A DNA stretch of 64,000 nucleotides, taken from assembly GCA_963995525.1 (NCBI GenBank), contig OZ023216.1, positions 40,900,659 to 40,964,658 of the forward strand, in the 5' to 3' direction. A model generated the notes under the pieces. The model was not told the DNA's origin. It saw nothing but the letters and a program-made list of their open reading frames with translations, and did no database searches. Source of the DNA: Escarpia spicata. Taxonomy: Eukaryota > Annelida > Polychaeta > Sabellida > Siboglinidae. A program made the translations under genes and the position numbers. Shown here in pieces: positions 30,193-42,657 of the stretch (positions within the stretch are counted from its first letter, which is position 1; every line of letters begins with the position of its first letter).

Positions 30193-31240
30193 TTAATTTT
30201 CAACTGATCTAACATTAAGAGGGAGCATAATCCAAAGGGTTGGTGCAGCAACAGAAAAAGCCGTAGTTCCAACGTTAGATGATCGAAGCTGGATAGGTTT
30301 TCTTACAGGTGTAAGCAATGAATGCAAATATATTGGTTGCTTACTGGACAGTGTCTGGTATGTAATTGCACATATTATAAATATTATACGATATGTTACA
30401 GGAAGCCAATGCAAAAACATGAAAAGTGGTAGAGAGCGAGACAAATTTTGGACATGCTGAAGTTTTGTGGTATCCTTGCTAGCGTTATTGTAAAGGCGGG
30501 AATTGCAATAGTCAAGTCTGCTGCTAACAAGCGCTGTTGCAATAGTTTTAGCAACAGAAAATGACATACCGGCGAATACGGCGAAGATCACGAATATGAT
30601 AAAAACAGCAGCGACATATTTGAGATATGTGTTTTCGGAAATGGAAGTTACTATCAAAGCTCAATCCTCGATTCCGCACCGAGGTTGCTGGCGTGATACA
30701 CTGATTCAAAATACGCGTAGGGAATAAACATCCAGTTTATTATGCTGCATTGGAGTACCAATAATTATCAATTCAGTTTTATTTGCATTTAATTTCAACT
30801 TACTGTCAGTCATCCAGTGGAAGATATCTTCAATGCAATCTCAAAGTTCGTTAAGGGAGTGATTTGTATCCGGGCTAGCCAATGAAATGTAAATCTGAGT
30901 ATCATCAGCATAAAGATGATGATCCAAGTTATGGCTTTGTATAACAGGGCGTGGTGTGAAGTGTAAAATGCAAAGGCCCAAGAAAAGAACCCCGGGGAAC
31001 ACCAAATAAAGCCGGCAGTGCAGCTGAAAAGCAGTTCCCAATCTTTATAGTTTGGTATATATCAGTTAGATGTGAGGAAAACCATCTTAGAGCAGTGCCA
31101 GATATGCCGTACCACTTTAATATGCGTTCAATGAGAATGCTGTGATCAATCATGTCAAAAGCGGCAGAGAGATCTAGTAAGGTAAGTGCAGTCACTTTAC
31201 TATTATTAATGCTCAAGTTAATGTTATTATGAACCTTTAA
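30193..31240 (-). mobile_element. LINE reverse-transcriptase fragment (L2/CR1-like), minus strand
   Basis: LLDLSAAFDMIDHSIL (RT motif A region), VPRGSFLGPLHFTLHTTP, HHLYADDTQIYISL (intact YADD box near 30900) and a C-terminal SRLDYCNSRLYN segment (about 30500), followed by APTLWIMLPLNVR. At least two frameshifts. The 5' end is truncated inside RT. Confidence 0.88.
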
Positions 31241-31788
31241 GATATATGCAGCGGAATAGAAGGCGGGGTTTGCAAAGGTAGAATGTGGTAATTATAATAT
31301 TAGTATCCAGGAATACCAATACCAACAACATGGGTTTGGAAATAAAATTTGAAATATATTGAGGTGCTCAGATGTAAATGTTTTAACTTGGATGTAGATT
31401 GACTGCATATTCGTATGCTTTCATAAGTGTATTCATTTAAAAAAAATCTAAATGTTTAAAACAACAATATGCAGCAGTAATTATGTATAATATAATTACA
31501 CCCCATAGACTCACTTTCCAAAACCAAACTCAAATTTATTATATTTTAACAGTGTAAGAAGGTCTCAACCTACAAACTTTCATGAAAATGGGATTATTTA
31601 AAATAATTTAAAATATCTTCTTATGGCTAATTGGCTAGGAGCAAATGTTGAACTATGTGAAAAGGTGGTAACCCTGTGTACCTTCCCATTGATCAGATGT
31701 AACTGTCCACAACTATCCAATATAAACCGAATAGAGGCTTCCGAACACACTTATTTGGTGTCAGAGTATTTTATTCCATGCTGTACAA
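31241..31788. other. No gene seen
   Basis: AT-rich spacer between LINE fragments. The 64-codon open frame at 31623-31817 has no recognisable motif. Confidence 0.5.
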
Positions 31789-31921
31789 GTGTCAATACTG
31801 TTGGAGCATTTAATTAGTGACAATTAACTGTAGAAGTGTCAATATTGTTGGAGTAATTAATAAGTGACAATTAACTATAGAAGTGTCAATATTGTTGGAG
31901 CATTTAATTAGTGACAATTAG
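31789..31921. repeat. 47-bp tandem repeat, three units
   Basis: GTGTCAATATTGTTGGAG starts at 31789, 31836 and 31883. The units also contain an inverted AATTAGTGACAATTA motif. Seven bases after the array the sequence enters the SINE region. Confidence 0.9.
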
Positions 31922-31954
31922 CTGCTCAAAAAATGACAACAACCAGTCAGTCGA

Positions 31955-32110
31955 AACGGGGGAGCGGTGGTCGAGTGATGGAGCGCCGGACTGTCGGTTG
32001 AGGGGACCGGGGTTCGAATCCTACTACCGATCGGCGTTTCGAACCTTGGCGAATTTCGTTCACTCCATGTTGCCTTTGTCTTTTGGAAGAGACACCATTA
32101 GCTGTAGGTC
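31955..32110 (+). mobile_element. SINE head with tRNA-like promoter
   Basis: A box region GTGGTCGAGTGATGG (about 31966) and perfect B box GGTTCGAATCC at 32011-32021, followed by the TTCGTTCACTCCATGTTGCC body shared with other SINEs here. The 3' end is cut off before the next LINE. Confidence 0.8.
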
Positions 32111-32149
32111 TCTTCTACCTGGTGTCTATGAAAGAGAAGACAAAACTAT

Positions 32150-33060
32150 TCAACGCACTGTATGTGATTTTCTCCAAGGTTCTCTTGTTGGGCCTTTGCT
32201 TTTCACTCTCTACACAACACCACTAAGCTCTGCTATTAACAGTCATAATCTAAGCCATCATCTTTATGCAGATGATACCCAGATTTGCATGTCTTTATCT
32301 ACTGCTAATACTAATTGATTAAAGATAAATGCTTATACAAAGTTTCTAATAATTGATACACAGAGGCAGCAACAAAATTAAAAGCTTTTTTCCCACACCT
32401 ATGCTTAGCCAGTCTGTTACGTCTGCACCTTCAGCACGAAATATTGGAATAATTTTTGATGATCAGTTCAATTTTAGACGGCATATTTATCAAACTTGTC
32501 GCTGCTGTTATTGTCATATTCGTGATTTACGATGTATTCACCGTTATTTGTCTCTTTCTGTTACAAAAACTATCTTTACTGCATTTGGTACTAGTAGGCT
32601 TGACTATTGTAATTCCCCTTTTCACAATGATGCCCTTAAGGATATCACTAGGCTACAACGTGATTTACGACGTATTCGCCAACGTCTACAGAATTGCTTC
32701 CCTAGGGTTGTGATTCAGTCTCCACGGTTTTTCCACTCAGTGCCTATTCTGCGTTCCTTGCACTGGCTTCCAGTACGATGTCGTATTATTTTAAGATATG
32801 TACTATTACCTATCAGGCATTTTCATGTAAGCAACCCAAATATTAATATTAATTGCTTACTCGTGTAAAAAAAAATATTTCTGATTAATTTTGTTTCTAG
32901 AGTCAACACTAATATTGGAACTAGGTCATATTTTGTTGGTGCACCAACTCTCTGGAATGTGCTCCTTCTCATTGTTAGATTAGTTGAAAACATTATACAA
33001 TTTTCGCCTTGTACACAATCTAATTTACGTAAATCATTAAATGTAGCATAAATATCAGGG
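32150..33060 (+). mobile_element. LINE reverse-transcriptase 3' fragment, plus strand
   Basis: GSLVGPLLFTLYTTPL, HHLYADDTQICMSL (about 32250-32300) and a C-terminal half with RNIGIIFDDQFNFRRHI, SRLDYCNSPFHND and LRSLHWLPVRCRI, ending in APTLWNVLL-like residues (about 32940). This is the same family as the minus-strand copy at 30193-31240, in inverted orientation. Confidence 0.87.
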
Positions 33061-33289
33061 CAATGCAAATAATATGTAAATCGAACAAAATCAAGATAAC
33101 ATTATAATAATTATAAGAACAGTCGAATAAAACTAAAACATTAATAAAATAAAAAAACTACTATGTATACAATTTTTAAACAAATATAATATAATATGTA
33201 GATATAGAATAATAGTAGTCCTTCGACAGACGTGTAGTCACGCTTGTGTGTGCCGTCGCGGCCGCGGTAGCTCTAGGCAACTCTCCAGT

Positions 33290-33520
33290 AGATCGTCGTG
33301 GCATATATATATAGATATGTGTGAAAGTCGGTACCAGCCTTTATCACTATTCATGCCGACCTTTGTTATTTTTCTTATCCAGATCGTTTCTTTGATGGCT
33401 CTTGTTCTCCAACCCGACTCCCCGCCTACAAATCGGGCCCCCACCCAGTCTACTATGTGACTTTGTTGAGTCAGATGATCGGTGATGGCTGATTTTCCGA
33501 TGAGGAGAGTGAAGGATGAA
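33290..33520 (-). mobile_element. Penelope-like element fragment (C-terminal GIY-YIG region)
   Basis: The minus-strand reading KSAITDHLTQQSHIVDWVGA, followed by WRTRAIKETIWIRK and MNSDKGWYRLSHI, matches the conserved end of Penelope-like retroelement ORFs (SAI.DH...NH.IDW, RE...W..R.IKEAI.IRK, MN.D.G.Y.LSH.Y). Only the terminal part of the endonuclease domain remains. Confidence 0.75.
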
Positions 33521-34074
33521 GTTGTGAGAGCGTGAGTGTGTGCTCTTGTGCGTTCGTGCGAGTATGTGCGTGTGTGTGTGTGTGTACGTATGTACATATG
33601 TATCTACTATCATGGGCCTGAGACTTTACCACCTCCAGAAACCAAATCTAACACAGACCTTTCTGTTAAAGGAGGTGTAGATCTCCACCAGCTGGGGCGC
33701 ACAGTTATATGCACAGTTAGCGCACCTCCCATACTGGTGGCAATACAGTATGATGTGCAAAGGTGATACACGATTGAGCTACTGTATCTGCAAAGGCTTC
33801 TCTGTATAATATGGATGTCTTGTTTTTATGTTTGTCTCAACGGCGAACCACCGGTTTCCAGCTTGGACTGGATGCAATGCTATGATATCTTAAATTAGAT
33901 CTCCGGTGGAAACTATCACAGTATCAGTCTCAGATTCATGTACAGTTGTTGATTCTAGCTCGTGTACTAGTTACGCTTGACAATTTTTCGTACTACAAAG
34001 TGACAGAGATTCAGAGGCCATACCTTGAAGAACTCAATAATGTGGAGGTGCGAACGAGTGTGCATGAATATTTA

Positions 34075-34106
34075 GTAGCAGCTGCAGCAGCAGCAGCAGC
34101 AACAAC

Positions 34107-34139
<33 letters not shown>

Positions 34140-34145
34140 CGACAC
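34075..34145. repeat. (CAG)n/(CAA)n trinucleotide repeats
   Basis: CAG repeats pass into AAC repeats. The open frame over them reads poly-Ala then poly-Asn, but no conserved gene is visible on either side. Confidence 0.9.
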
Positions 34146-34439
34146 GATGACGATGATGGCGGCAGCAGCAGAAACAACAACACAGAATGACCATTGGTTA
34201 CAAACTGATAGTTCCAAGACAAGCATAAATCGACACAAAACATTGGTAGTAACATGGACAATCTAATACGTATCAAGACACCTTCAAATGTTGCCAGAGA
34301 AAATAATGAACATGACAGTAAACATCCTGAAGGTGATATATTACTACCGATGTGTTTTCATAGCGGTCAGTTAAGAATAACGGTCTGTCCGTGTTGAACC
34401 TGACTGGTCATTTGCAGGTTTGTTGATGTGGTAGCATTG

Positions 34440-36400
34440 CCTGAAACCTAGCTGGGAACTGACACTAACAAATAGGTGATTAACGAATTCGTGCTATATG
34501 GCTACATGCTTCAACACACCTCGCGATCGAATGAGAAGCGTCGAGGAGGTGTTGCCGTATTATACAAATGCGGCGTCACAATTAAGACCCTGGATACCAT
34601 TTCGAAAAGCACCTTTACTCACTTCGAGCACATGGACTTCTCGGTTATTTCCGAAGGTGTTAACTCGAGATTGTTTGTAATTTATCGTCCGCCTCCCTCT
34701 AAACTGTACGGTTTTAAGAACAATGTATTCTTCGATGAATGAAACTGATATTAGACCGACTTGTTGTCGTAACAGACGAAGTAGTTACAGTGGGTGACCT
34801 CAACTTCCCCCTGCACGATGTGAACGTCGGAGATGCGCTACGCTTCAAGAGTACATTGGATACTCACGGATTGCTTCAACACAGTGGGAGCCACGCACAA
34901 GAAAGGGCATACTTTGGACGTAGTTATCACCCGGGACAAATGCCCTTTTTTGTGGGTATGTCCACAGTTTCTGCATGTGCGATTCTTTAGGTAATCGTTT
35001 GGTGACTACATGGTTGTACAATTTAGAAAGTCGAATACAGAATGGTATTCAGACGACTTGAGACACGCTAAGCTCGCGCGCAGACTAGCAGAGAGGTGTG
35101 GCGCCGGTGAAGACTCTCTCGTCACCGGCAGTTGTGCCGAGAACAGTGCAATTTAGACAACAAGCTGCTGGCCAGTGACAAGAAAGCATTCTTTCCGCTA
35201 AAATCAGAGACTGCGTCAATGACCAGAATCAACTGCTTAAAATTAACGAGACATCTGATAAGTGGGCTGAAATGGACAGGTGATCTACCCAATCCATGCG
35301 TCTCTTGACCAGTTGGCGAATACATTCAGTGACATCTACATGAAAAACATATACATACTGAGGTACAATTAGAAGCAGAAGCCCAAGCAACATCTGCAAG
35401 CAAGCACTGGACGAGGGCATCACGTTGGTTGGAACCCTGATCGAACAGTTTTCACCTGGTACCCACGAATAGGTGAATCGAATTATTACAAAAGCGTCTA
35501 ACACGACATGCGAATCAGATGCAATTTTACCGCGCTCCGGAGACAATGTCTTGATCAGTTGCCTTTGATTAAGGCCAACATAACTGAATCATTGGCTACA
35601 TCAGTGGTACCACAATGTTTCAAACGAGCTGTCGTACAACGATCATTAAAACGGCCGTGGCTCGAGACATAAATGCTGAGTAATTATCGGTCACTGTTCA
35701 ATTAGCCGTATGTATCAGAACGTCTGGAGAAAGAGGTTGAGCTTCGCTTGAAAGATTACCTGAACCTCAGCAATCTTCACGAGACTCATCAGTCCGCTTA
35801 CAGAAATGACGACTCAACCGAGACAGCTCTAGTGAAAGTATAAAACGACATTACACGAGTACGAGACCCAAACTGTATAGTTGTGTTGGTCATGTTAGTC
35901 TTGCCAAGTCCATTTGACGTCATCGACCATAACATCATGCACAAACGTTTTCGGCACTCACTTGATGTGACCGTAGAAACCATGGACTGGATGTGGTCCT
36001 ACATAACGGCAGAACCCATTGTGTGTCGGTCAGTCCTGCTACATCGTCTGATGCACGTCTGTGCTACGGCTTGCCAAAAAGATCGGTACTGGCACCGAAG
36101 CTATATTGCATGTTCACAAAACCAGTCGGAGATGTAAAGAAATACAATCTTCTGTACCATTGTTATGTAGACAACAAGAAGATATATTTGTCCATCAAGC
36201 CTATCCGTCATGATCGGCGACAAAGTGTTAAACGCCGTGCAATCCGTTATACATCGTGGCGTGCTAATGGACAACGGTTTGACTATAACAAAAACAGGTG
36301 AAATCCTCTTTCTACTTTCCACCATATCGAAAATACTGACAGAGACAAGTAATATATCACTAACGACGGCTGTATTACCCTTGTTCACGCTTTAGTAACG
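34440..36400 (+). mobile_element. Decayed LINE (endonuclease plus RT), plus strand
   Basis: Endonuclease part with RRGGVAVLYKCGVTIKTL and VIYRPP (34540-34700), then GDLNFPLHD (about 34800). RT with LSNYRSLFN (about 35680), LHETHQSAYRNDDSTETALV (about 35780), PFDVIDHNIMHKRF (about 35915) and a degraded catalytic box (CYVDNKKIYLS, about 36170). Stops in all frames; dead element. Confidence 0.82.
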
Positions 36401-36639
36401 TCGCGCCTGGAATATGTGATGGGAGGAGATGCTTAGTGCGAAAAATACGATTTTTAAAAGGGCTAAATAAAAACAATGTTTGTTTTAATAAGACCATTAA
36501 ATCAAATGTATTCTATGCCAGACAAAAAGTACTATGCCGAGGGAACGTACAAAGAGAAGTAAAACGCTAGATGGGTGTGGAAGTAATCAAGAAAATTTCA
36601 CCTCAAAACCCGTATCCATGGAATCCTTAGGGGGGGGGA

Positions 36640-37560
36640 CAAAGATATGTCCGAATGAAACAAAATAAAGTAAACATTGACGTCGAATGCAGACAAACAA
36701 GTAAGACAGAGCAGACAAGTAATGCAGAGCAAACAATCAGGGCAAAAGGGACAGAGAAAACACCCGGTAAATCCCATTTACCCATTGAATCACAGGACAA
36801 GACACTTACAAACAAGAACAAATAAAAAAAGAAAGGGATCTATTCCGATTTCTCGGGGTAAACAACGGTCCACACAGGGTAGCGCCACGGATCTAACTCA
36901 CAGTGATGGTGCCCGGCGTAGTGACGATGACATGGCAACAAGTAAAGCATGCAATATCGATTTCATTGCTGACGATGACAAACTGTTAATGTGTGAAAGA
37001 TGTCTAGGATGGCTGTGTGCTGAATGAATAGATATGGATGAAACGGAGTACAACTACATGAGGAAAAGGAAAAACATGCACTGGTTATGTGAAGGTTGTG
37101 ACAAAATGCATTGACTGCTGTGAGAACTGACAGAAGAATTGAACAGGAATGTGAAGCATACCTTTCAAAATACTCGGGCAGACAGTAGAGCATTGTTGAC
37201 AACAAGATAAACGCAGTAGCAGATAAGACGAATGTAGAGGATCTGGCCATAAAGGTAACTCTCTTGTTCATCATCCCATCAGCCCAAACTGCCAGGCAGA
37301 ACAAGCAGTGCAGAGAAGAATAAAGTGGTGGACGAGCATAGAGACAGGGAACGCAGAAAATGCAATGTGATTTTTGACATCATGAAAGAATCAATTTCAG
37401 CCAACATAGAAGAGCAAAATCACCATGATATGCTGTCTGCATCACAGCTAGCAGCATGTTTTGGCATCGTAGACCTTACAGTGAAGGAAGTCATCATGGG
37501 TAAAAGAACAGAAAACTGAGACAGACTACTGAAAGTGACAGTTGACACCGTTGCCTAGAA
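36640..37560 (+). mobile_element. LINE ORF1 remnant with PHD-type zinc finger
   Basis: A Lys/Arg/Gln-rich N-terminal stretch is followed by a zinc-finger pattern (LLMCERCLGWLCAE, then WLCEGCDK). A TGA at 37025-37027 stands where the next cysteine is expected. Further on, the RDRERRKCNVIFDIM segment (about 37345) fits LINE ORF1 proteins. This may be ORF1 of the element at 34440-36400 or of another insertion. Confidence 0.65.
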
Positions 37561-37818
37561 GAGATCCCTGCTATCAAGTGTAAGTCATACTTGACCCTGT
37601 CTCTTTTACACAGTTATACCCACATCCTGTAGACTTCTTTGACTCAGATACGAACATACGGAAAGGTCGTCAGATATCGTCTAAGCATGCAGTTGAACCA
37701 CCTCTACCAAAATATGTTAGAAACTGTGGTTTTCGTTTCTATAATCATCATAGAAGGTTTGTTGTTCGGCAAACCTTGGGATTCGATACCACTGAACAGG
37801 TCACATTATATAATTTAT

Positions 37819-37821
<3 letters not shown>

Positions 37822-37882
<61 letters not shown>

Positions 37883-37915
37883 GTGTGAGTGCGGTGCGTG
37901 CGTGCGTGCGTGTAA
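37822..37915. repeat. (GT)n microsatellite
   Basis: A GT tract ending in GTGCGT-type repeats, immediately before the SINE tail. Microsatellites at SINE 3' ends are common. Confidence 0.93.
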
Positions 37916-37925
37916 AAGGTATGTT

Positions 37926-38236
37926 CTTATAGCGCAGTATCCAGTCCTCAGGACTGCGCAAAGCGCTTTACACTTTTCTCCCTAGCAGACCTGTTCAATC
38001 GAACACCATATCAACGTCTCTGTGAAGCATTCAGCCACGCTGCAATTAATGCGCGAAGATTATTCGTACACAAATAGCCACCAATGTCTATAGTCAGGTA
38101 CTCATTCATACAGCTGGGTGAACGGGAGCAACGTAGAGTGAACAAACTTGCCCAAGGGTCTACACCGCAGCGAAGGATTCGAACACGGGTTCTTTCGCTT
38201 GAGAGTCCGAAGCTCAATTCACTGCAGCACTACGCT
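37926..38236 (-). mobile_element. tRNA-derived SINE, minus strand
   Basis: In reverse: the tRNA-like head with a degraded B box (the plus strand reads GGATTCGAACACGGG near 38175), a body with the CTTGCCCAAGGG and AATTAATGCGCGAAGA motifs, and the AAAGCGC and GCGCTATAAGAAC tail. Good overall match to the 52939-53268 copy. Confidence 0.8.
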
Positions 38237-38351
38237 CTATATGTGCGTGCGTGTGTGTGTATATGGCGCGTGTGTGTGCGTGTGTGAGTGCTCGCGCGTG
38301 CGTGTGCATACACGCGCGCATGTGCGTGTGCGTTACTCACGCTAAATCCCG

Positions 38352-38642
38352 GCATACGCGTAACGACGCGACTGAGTTTAACTGTCTTAGAGGCGACTGC
38401 GACTCTGAGTCGTTACGTGTATGCCAGCCTTGCAACGCGATGCTTGCTTGAGGACAGTCTTTATTCAGTTTTTAAAGCGTCGTAGAAAATCAAACATATT
38501 TGATATTAAAAACACGCTTGTCTTGAGGGCATTCTTTATCCAGTTTTTAAGGCGTTGTAGAATCTCAAATATGTTTGATATTAAAAACACATATTCCCAT
38601 ACAAACCGCCATCGGCGAGTCGCGTCGTTACGTCTTTGCTGG
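38352..38642. mobile_element. Small TIR element with internal direct repeat
   Basis: The left end CATACGCGTAACGACGCGAC is matched in reverse complement by the right end GTCGCGTCGTTACGTCTTTG. Inside, a ~71-bp segment (38455-38521) is repeated at 38522-38592, including TTTGATATTAAAAACAC. The target duplication is not clear and the superfamily is unassigned. Confidence 0.6.
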
Positions 38643-38732
38643 TGCAACCGCGTCTGCGACGCAATTTTTTTATTCCAAAAGTGCTTGAGGCACTTCGCAA
38701 ATCAAGAGCTTCCGAGAAGTCATGGGACACTC

Positions 38733-39350
38733 TCAGAAATAGAGAAAATGGCGGCAACTATTGTTTGTCTTTTTCTTTGGTACGTGTTTGTCAACCAGGT
38801 CTGATGGTGTACTGTTCAGTTTTTGCCACATCTCATCCATAAATAGGTTACTAAGAGTCTCTTTCCAGTTTGTTTCTCTGAGTTTGCGCTTGATGTCAGC
38901 GTAGTTGCCTTTCTCAAACTGGTAACTGGTCTTCTCTTCACACATTGTGTCAAAGTAGCAGTGGTATTCCGTCCCAATGACTTTATCGTCACTTTTCCCT
39001 AGAGGCGGCTTTTATATTAAGTGTTGTGCCACATTTTCATCATTCGTCATTAATAGATCGAGAAGTGATGGTTCTTGATTATGTCGATATATGGTTGGAA
39101 AATTGACATGTTGGTGTAGAAAGCTGCCCTCAGTGTTTCGAGTAGTTCCGTTTCTAACATGTGTTGTTCTGGTGCTGTCCATGTCTCCCATTCAATGTAT
39201 CTCATATTAATGTCTCCGGTTACTGGGATAAGTGTCACACGTCGACTGTTGCAGGTTGTTTTTATCAACTGAAGGAGTGTATCGGTGTTTTACAGTCATT
39301 GCTAGGACTACGATATACTACCCCTATCAGTAGTTTGTCCTTATTTTTTT
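38733..39350 (-). mobile_element. LINE endonuclease/linker fragment, minus strand
   Basis: GDINMRYIEWETWTAPEQHM (endonuclease, about 39200) precedes a linker with YADIKRKLRETNWKETL and LVDKHVPKKK (about 38800-38880). Both are standard LINE ORF2 segments. RT is absent. Confidence 0.75.
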
Positions 39351-39352
39351 AG

Positions 39353-39530
39353 ATGGACATCACTACTTGGAGATCTTACGAAGATAAACGATCTAAACGA
39401 AGACCGGCTAGACGGTGGAGAGACTAACTAGATGAGTACTGGAAGGACACCATCTGGCAGATGATAGTGCAAGACAGGCAGATTTGGAAAAGACATGCTA
39501 GGGCCTTTGCCCAACCGGGGGACGCTAAGG
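39353..39530 (+). mobile_element. LINE ORF2 C-terminal remnant, plus strand
   Basis: In frame it reads KRRPARRWRD, then DEYWKDTIWQ, QDRQIWKRHARAFAQP. This pattern (RP..RWRD.LD.YWK, QDR..WK.HAEAF.QP) ends many LINE ORF2 proteins. One stop interrupts it. Confidence 0.7.
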
Positions 39531-39876
39531 CTGTACAATGATGACGATTATGGTGATGTGTTCATTCTAAACAAACTGTAGAAGGTCCTAACGGGGTAAC
39601 AATGAGGAATCTCATCTGCATGTCCTTCTTGTTGCTGTTGTTGGTGATCCTAGGAACTTAATATACGTACAATTCTGTCCACAACATCCATTGATAAATA
39701 GAATGGTGTGTAACGTCACTGTATGAGAGATTCTGTCGTTCTACAGTTCCATCAGGTCCTAAGGAATCCTGCCGCTGATTGCTACGTCACGGTGCTGACG
39801 GTTAATTTAATGTGTAAAGTCATATGTGATAGAAACGAATTCGTTGTTTCATCTCTGACAATCGGTCTGATTTCAG

Positions 39877-41269
39877 ATTGCAGCGATAGCGGTGATGCGT
39901 TCAGTGTCGAAGGAGTATAACGTTCCTGTGCGGAACGGACCTCAGGATCCAAACACAAAACTGTGAGTATTTCTCTGAATGTGCTCATTCCTAAGTTAAT
40001 TTACACGTTATAAATGTTCATATATTAATAATAAATATTTAGATATAGTACATTATAATGTCATTATGCATTCCTTTGGACATTTCTCAGTCCGTTAAGC
40101 TAAAAAAAGTGTATATTTAAAGTTAGTGCGCTAATTTAAACAGATACGCATCGGGCAACCGTAACCAATTTACATCATATCGAAGCTCTCAGATTACACA
40201 AAACAAGTTTCGACACCAATTAATAAATTATACCAAAAGCGAACGTGTGATACAATCCATTATAAAGGCAAGTGACGTACAACGTGGTGTTTTTGTAGAT
40301 GTCTTTCCGCCAAACGCCACAGAACTGGACGGCTGCCCCACAGGTGGGGAACACACAGTAGTGCTATTTGTATCGTGTGTCTCGTATGCTACATGCGTTG
40401 TTTGGGCACAATGCAGCGCCGGATTTAGGAATGTGAGACTCGTGGGCTGTGACTAATCGGGAATCGTATCATAATAATTCTTATTCCCCTGCATCGTCTA
40501 CTATAAGTATGTCACTGCAAAATACAACTGTTGTCTTTTTCTATAACCAATTTGCATCATATCGAAGCACGAAAATAACGTAAAACAATTTTGGACACCA
40601 AATTAATTATACAAAAAACGTTTTGTTGATGTCCCCATGACGTTTTGCGGCAGCCTTATAAATAACAGACTCGTCTGCTCTACCCTAAATCCCGCACAGG
40701 CGATGTACTCAGCTATATACATATAATATGGTGTTTCAACTAGAAAAAGTAGTATGCAATGCAATATCATTTACATTATTGTGTTCGTAAGGGTAAATGT
40801 TTATTGTGGAAATTAGTTAGACGTTCCAGGGAATGATATATTATATTGGTTAATCATTTTAATTTGTTCTTATCATGGCAAGAATAGACATGACATCAAT
40901 CGACATCGTTACCACCGAAACATTCACCACCACTGATGCCGCCGTCACTTCTACGGTGGACACAACTACTACCACAACTGACGCTGCCGTCACCACCATC
41001 GTTTATAAAACCACCACCTCTAGTGACGCAGCGATAACGTCATCTGACGTCATCGTCACTACCAACACAGATGTAGTCGTGAAAACTACTGACGCCACCG
41101 TCTCCATCACCGCCAAAGAGACAACGATTAACACAGCAGCTGACGTAGCCGCCTCGACCAGCTCGACCATAAACGAGCCCACAGCTTCTACAATGACTGC
41201 CCTCGTTACAAGGTGCACACACACATTCTCTCTCTCTCTCCTTCTATATGTCTCTCTCTCTCTCTATCT

Positions 41270-41362
<93 letters not shown>

Positions 41363-41486
41363 CACACACATTCACACAGACACAGACACACTGACACACA
41401 CCCACACACACTGACACACACTCAAACACACTCACACACACAGTCACTCACACTCACACTCACTCACACACACTCAGACACACACA

Positions 41487-41525
<39 letters not shown>

Positions 41526-41783
41526 GCACATTCACACGCACTCACACACACTCACACACACACACTCACACGCACTCACACACACTCATAAGCACACTCA
41601 AACACACTCACATATTCGTACATACACACACCACACACACACCCTTACCCACACTCACACACACACACATACACACATTAACACACACACACTCACACAC
41701 TCACATTCACACACTCACACTTAAACACACACACTTACATATATATATATTATTTATATACATATATATATATATATATATAG

Positions 41784-41818
<35 letters not shown>

Positions 41819-42068
41819 CATGTTAACTAAATATTATATCAGTATACTATGATTCCGGGGAGCCCAATTCTGCGCTTGAAGCCATATCGCATGATTGTCT
41901 GGGTACGATCACGTTTCTTCGCCAGGTGACGCCATATTCGTGTTTACCTTTCAGATGTCATCACCGGTGTGAACATGAGCATCACCAAGACCATAACGAC
42001 TACACACGGAGTCACCACACCAACCACCAGATCTACTCTTCCTCGTAGATTCATCATCCAACTGGGTG
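39877..42068 (+). CDS. Thr-rich (mucin-like) exons of a partial gene
   Basis: Three exon-like segments: 39877-39962 (donor GTGAGT), 40883-41212 (weak donor GTGCAC) and 41955-42068 (acceptor TTTCAG, donor GTAAGT). The first two join in phase 2. The second encodes about 110 residues dominated by Thr, Ser, Val and Ala (TTDAAVT-type repeats), and the third has more (SITKTITTTHGVTTPTTRS). This composition fits an O-glycosylated stalk. The second-to-third junction does not keep frame with the donor shown, so either another exon is missing or the donor is wrong. The third exon ends in phase 1, the phase required by the next downstream Ly6 exon at 43694. No signal peptide is seen. This may also be decayed repeat-like coding sequence. 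Confidence 0.4.
39963..40882. other. No gene seen between Thr-rich exons
   Basis: Contains a loosely repeated segment (ACCAATTT...CATCATATCGAAGC near 40163 and 40548). Otherwise unremarkable AT-rich intron-like sequence. Confidence 0.45.
41222..41818. repeat. Compound (CT)n-(CA)n-(TA)n-(GT)n microsatellite
   Basis: CT/C runs (41222-41304), long CA-rich stretch with CACTCACA variants (to about 41735), TA tract (41740-41790), then GT (41791-41817). The 205-codon open frame across it is an artefact. Confidence 0.95.
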
Positions 42069-42200
42069 GTAAGTGCCCTCACTGTGCGAAATGGTCGCAT
42101 ACGTTCACACATTTCAATAAACGTGTAGCATTTCATATGTGTGGGTGTTGAGATGGTCGGAATCAATTTAATCGACACTGTAACACCGTCTGTCGACTGT

Positions 42201-42202
<2 letters not shown>

Positions 42203-42248
<46 letters not shown>
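42203..42248. repeat. (TA)n at the boundary of duplication copy B
   Basis: About 46 bp of TA, ending about 15 bases before homology with the window start begins. It may mark the breakpoint. Confidence 0.9.
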
Positions 42249-42250
<2 letters not shown>

Positions 42251-42657
42251 GCTTCGGAAATGGGGGTGGGGTGTTGGGAGACTTAGCCTCCTCTATACGT
42301 TTTGGTGGGTAGAGGGAGCTGGATATGTGATTAGCCCCGTCTATTTTGGAAGGTGGCGCAGTTTTAGGTTTTAGTGTGTATGAAAACGAGTGTAGTTGTT
42401 TTTGTTGAGCGTCAGGGGTGGATGGGACGGGGTGAAGATGGATGATTTTTTGAAGAGGCTCAATGAGGTGTATTATAGGTTTTGATTCTCGTGAGTCTCA
42501 TTGGGTTGTGCAGTTGGATGTTTTGGAGAGCCTCAAAAGGGGTTTCATTTGTACGTTTTGTGGCGCCTCTAGCGGGTGCAGTTGGAGATTGTTGTAATCT
42601 CAGCCCTCCGAATAGCCACCACTTACCGCGACACCTATGTCTATTAATACACATTGA

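Noticed and set aside
40875..41414. Single-exon 179-residue Thr-rich gene
   Set aside because: The end of the frame is CA-repeat translation; the Thr-rich part is better explained as an internal exon ending at a donor near 41212.
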